Source of the DNA: CAYJHC01 sp964370075
GTDB lineage: Bacteria > Bacillota > Clostridia > Peptostreptococcales > Anaerovoracaceae
DNA: 13,872 nucleotides
NCBI GenBank assembly: GCA_964370075.1
Contig: CAYJHC010000053.1
Span: forward strand, 1 to 13,872
Direction of reading: 5' to 3'
In this document: positions 12,903 through 13,872 of the stretch, in pieces
Position numbering within the stretch: the first letter of the stretch is position 1
How the letters are laid out: every line of letters starts with the position of its first letter
Notes under the pieces: model-generated
Database searches by the model: none
What the model was told of the DNA's origin: nothing
What the model saw: only the letters and a program-made list of their open reading frames with translations
Position numbers and translations under genes: made by a program

Positions 12903-13872
12903 ATGAAAGCAAAAAGAAAAATTCTATTCACCATTACGCTAATTTTATTTGTAACAGGAACACTTTATATTCCGTCGCCATTTGTTACTATTGTTTCAGG
13001 ACTGGAGGGGGGAGGCACAGAGGGAAATCCTTACCTTATTAAAACCGCTGCAGATTTGCAGGAAATAGGAACTGGGTCTTATGGCTTGGATGACTATTAT
13101 AAATTGAATAATGATATTGACATGACAAGCATTCCTAATTTTACACCTCTTGGGAAATTTTACGGTACATTAGATGGAAATTTTAAAAACATTAGTAATT
13201 TGAAGATTTCTGCTATAGGAAATAATGTAGGCCTTTTTTCTGAGACTAGTGGTGCAACCATAAAGAATTTGGGAATAGTAAATGCAAATGTTACCTCTGC
13301 TGGATCTGATATTGCCATTCTAGTCGGAAATGATGATGGAGGAACTTCGGTCTCTAGAACCTATGTAACTGGAACTGTAAGTGGTGGCGCTGCAGTTGGA
13401 GGTTTCTTTGGTTCCACCCATGGCAGGGATCCTAGTGATACTATTATTGAAAATTCCTATGTTAGGGCAAATTTAATAAGAGGGAGTAGTGTTAAGGACA
13501 CCTCAGGTTTTGCAGGTTGGAACTATGCCACTAGTATATCCATAACTAACTCCTACTCTGCGAGTATAGGAGAAGTTCGCCCTATAGCGGGTTGGAGTGA
13601 TGGCCTTGGAGGCGTTCTAGATATATCTCGACTTGACAATACTTACTATGATGAAACGCTTTCTCCAAGCCTTAGTTCTGGTTATGTTAGTCTAGGAAAA
13701 ACAAGCTCAGAACTAGAAATTCAATCAACTTTTACGGATAATGGTTGGAATTTTACTGATATTTGGGATATTGACCCTAACAAAAACGGAGGCTATCCAT
13801 ATTTGCGAGGATTTGAAAACCTTCCTGATCCTCCTGGAAGCATTGTTGTTACACTTACTACAGATGGAGTAG
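12903..13872 (+). CDS. Secreted GLUG-repeat surface protein, 3' end beyond the window
   Basis: The frame opens at ATG 12903 and stays open for 323 codons to the edge. The N-terminus (MKAKRKILFTITLILFVTGT) is a signal peptide or signal anchor with three to four basic residues and a hydrophobic core. Then come GTEGNPYLIKTAADLQEI (38-55), NNDIDM (69-74), YGTLDGNFKNISNLKI (87-102) and NNVGLFSETSGATIKNLGI (107-125), the pattern of GLUG-motif beta-helix proteins found in surface adhesins and IgA-peptidase-like proteins. A second beta-rich stretch follows, and WDIDPNKNGGYPYLRGF (288-304) is the usual end of such a module. After a Pro-rich joint (DPPGS) another domain begins and is cut. GAAAGG precedes the ATG by nine bases. 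No anchor motif is visible because the C-terminus is missing. Likely an extracellular adhesin; substrate unknown. Its neighbour is the pilin-like gene. Confidence 0.88.
   Translation, partial: MKAKRKILFTITLILFVTGTLYIPSPFVTIVSGLEGGGTEGNPYLIKTAADLQEIGTGSYGLDDYYKLNNDIDMTSIPNFTPLGKFYGTLDGNFKNISNLKISAIGNNVGLFSETSGATIKNLGIVNANVTSAGSDIAILVGNDDGGTSVSRTYVTGTVSGGAAVGGFFGSTHGRDPSDTIIENSYVRANLIRGSSVKDTSGFAGWNYATSISITNSYSASIGEVRPIAGWSDGLGGVLDISRLDNTYYDETLSPSLSSGYVSLGKTSSELEIQSTFTDNGWNFTDIWDIDPNKNGGYPYLRGFENLPDPPGSIVVTLTTDGV

Overview
The window comes from a low-GC, AT-rich Gram-positive bacterium, most likely an anaerobic Clostridia-type Firmicute. The evidence is the clustering of purR, spoVG, murC, glmU, prs, pth, mfd and a SpoVB/YabM-type flippase, the strong AGGAGG-type ribosome sites, and short U-tailed terminators. 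I cannot place it at genus level from sequence alone. SpoVG and the flippase are compatible with a spore former but do not prove it, because both families also occur in non-sporulators.

Layout. Positions 1-23 are the 3' end of a tRNA, most likely tRNA-Cys, followed by a terminator at 33-74 and a gene-free stretch. On the minus strand lie spoVG (378-653) and, upstream of it, purR (820-1614), with a terminator after spoVG at 320-347. purR and murC diverge from a 112-bp gap whose two promoters share the same -35 heptamer. To the right, on the plus strand, runs a housekeeping operon: murC, a shortened glmU with only the acetyltransferase half, prs, pth, mfd and a flippase. No convincing terminator is seen inside it. 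These genes link amino-sugar and UDP-MurNAc/peptidoglycan precursor synthesis, PRPP supply, peptidyl-tRNA recycling, transcription-coupled repair and envelope lipid flipping.

From about 10.65 kb the character changes to single genes with their own promoters and long non-coding flanks. They are a small four-helix membrane protein (10825-11250), a type IV prepilin-like protein (11685-12278) behind a perfect consensus promoter preceded by three tandem 22-bp repeats, and a secreted GLUG-repeat surface protein that runs off the right edge (12903 onward). The first two genes are each followed by a copy of the same terminator family, with paired changes in the stem.

Most unusual points: the GlmU without its uridyltransferase domain, sitting exactly where the usual purR-spoVG-glmU order is broken; the 22-bp tandem repeats upstream of the pilin promoter; a 30-bp perfect palindrome just upstream of a slightly short mfd; and an inverted repeat running into the ribosome-binding site of the GLUG protein gene. 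No mobile element, CRISPR array or known riboswitch could be supported.
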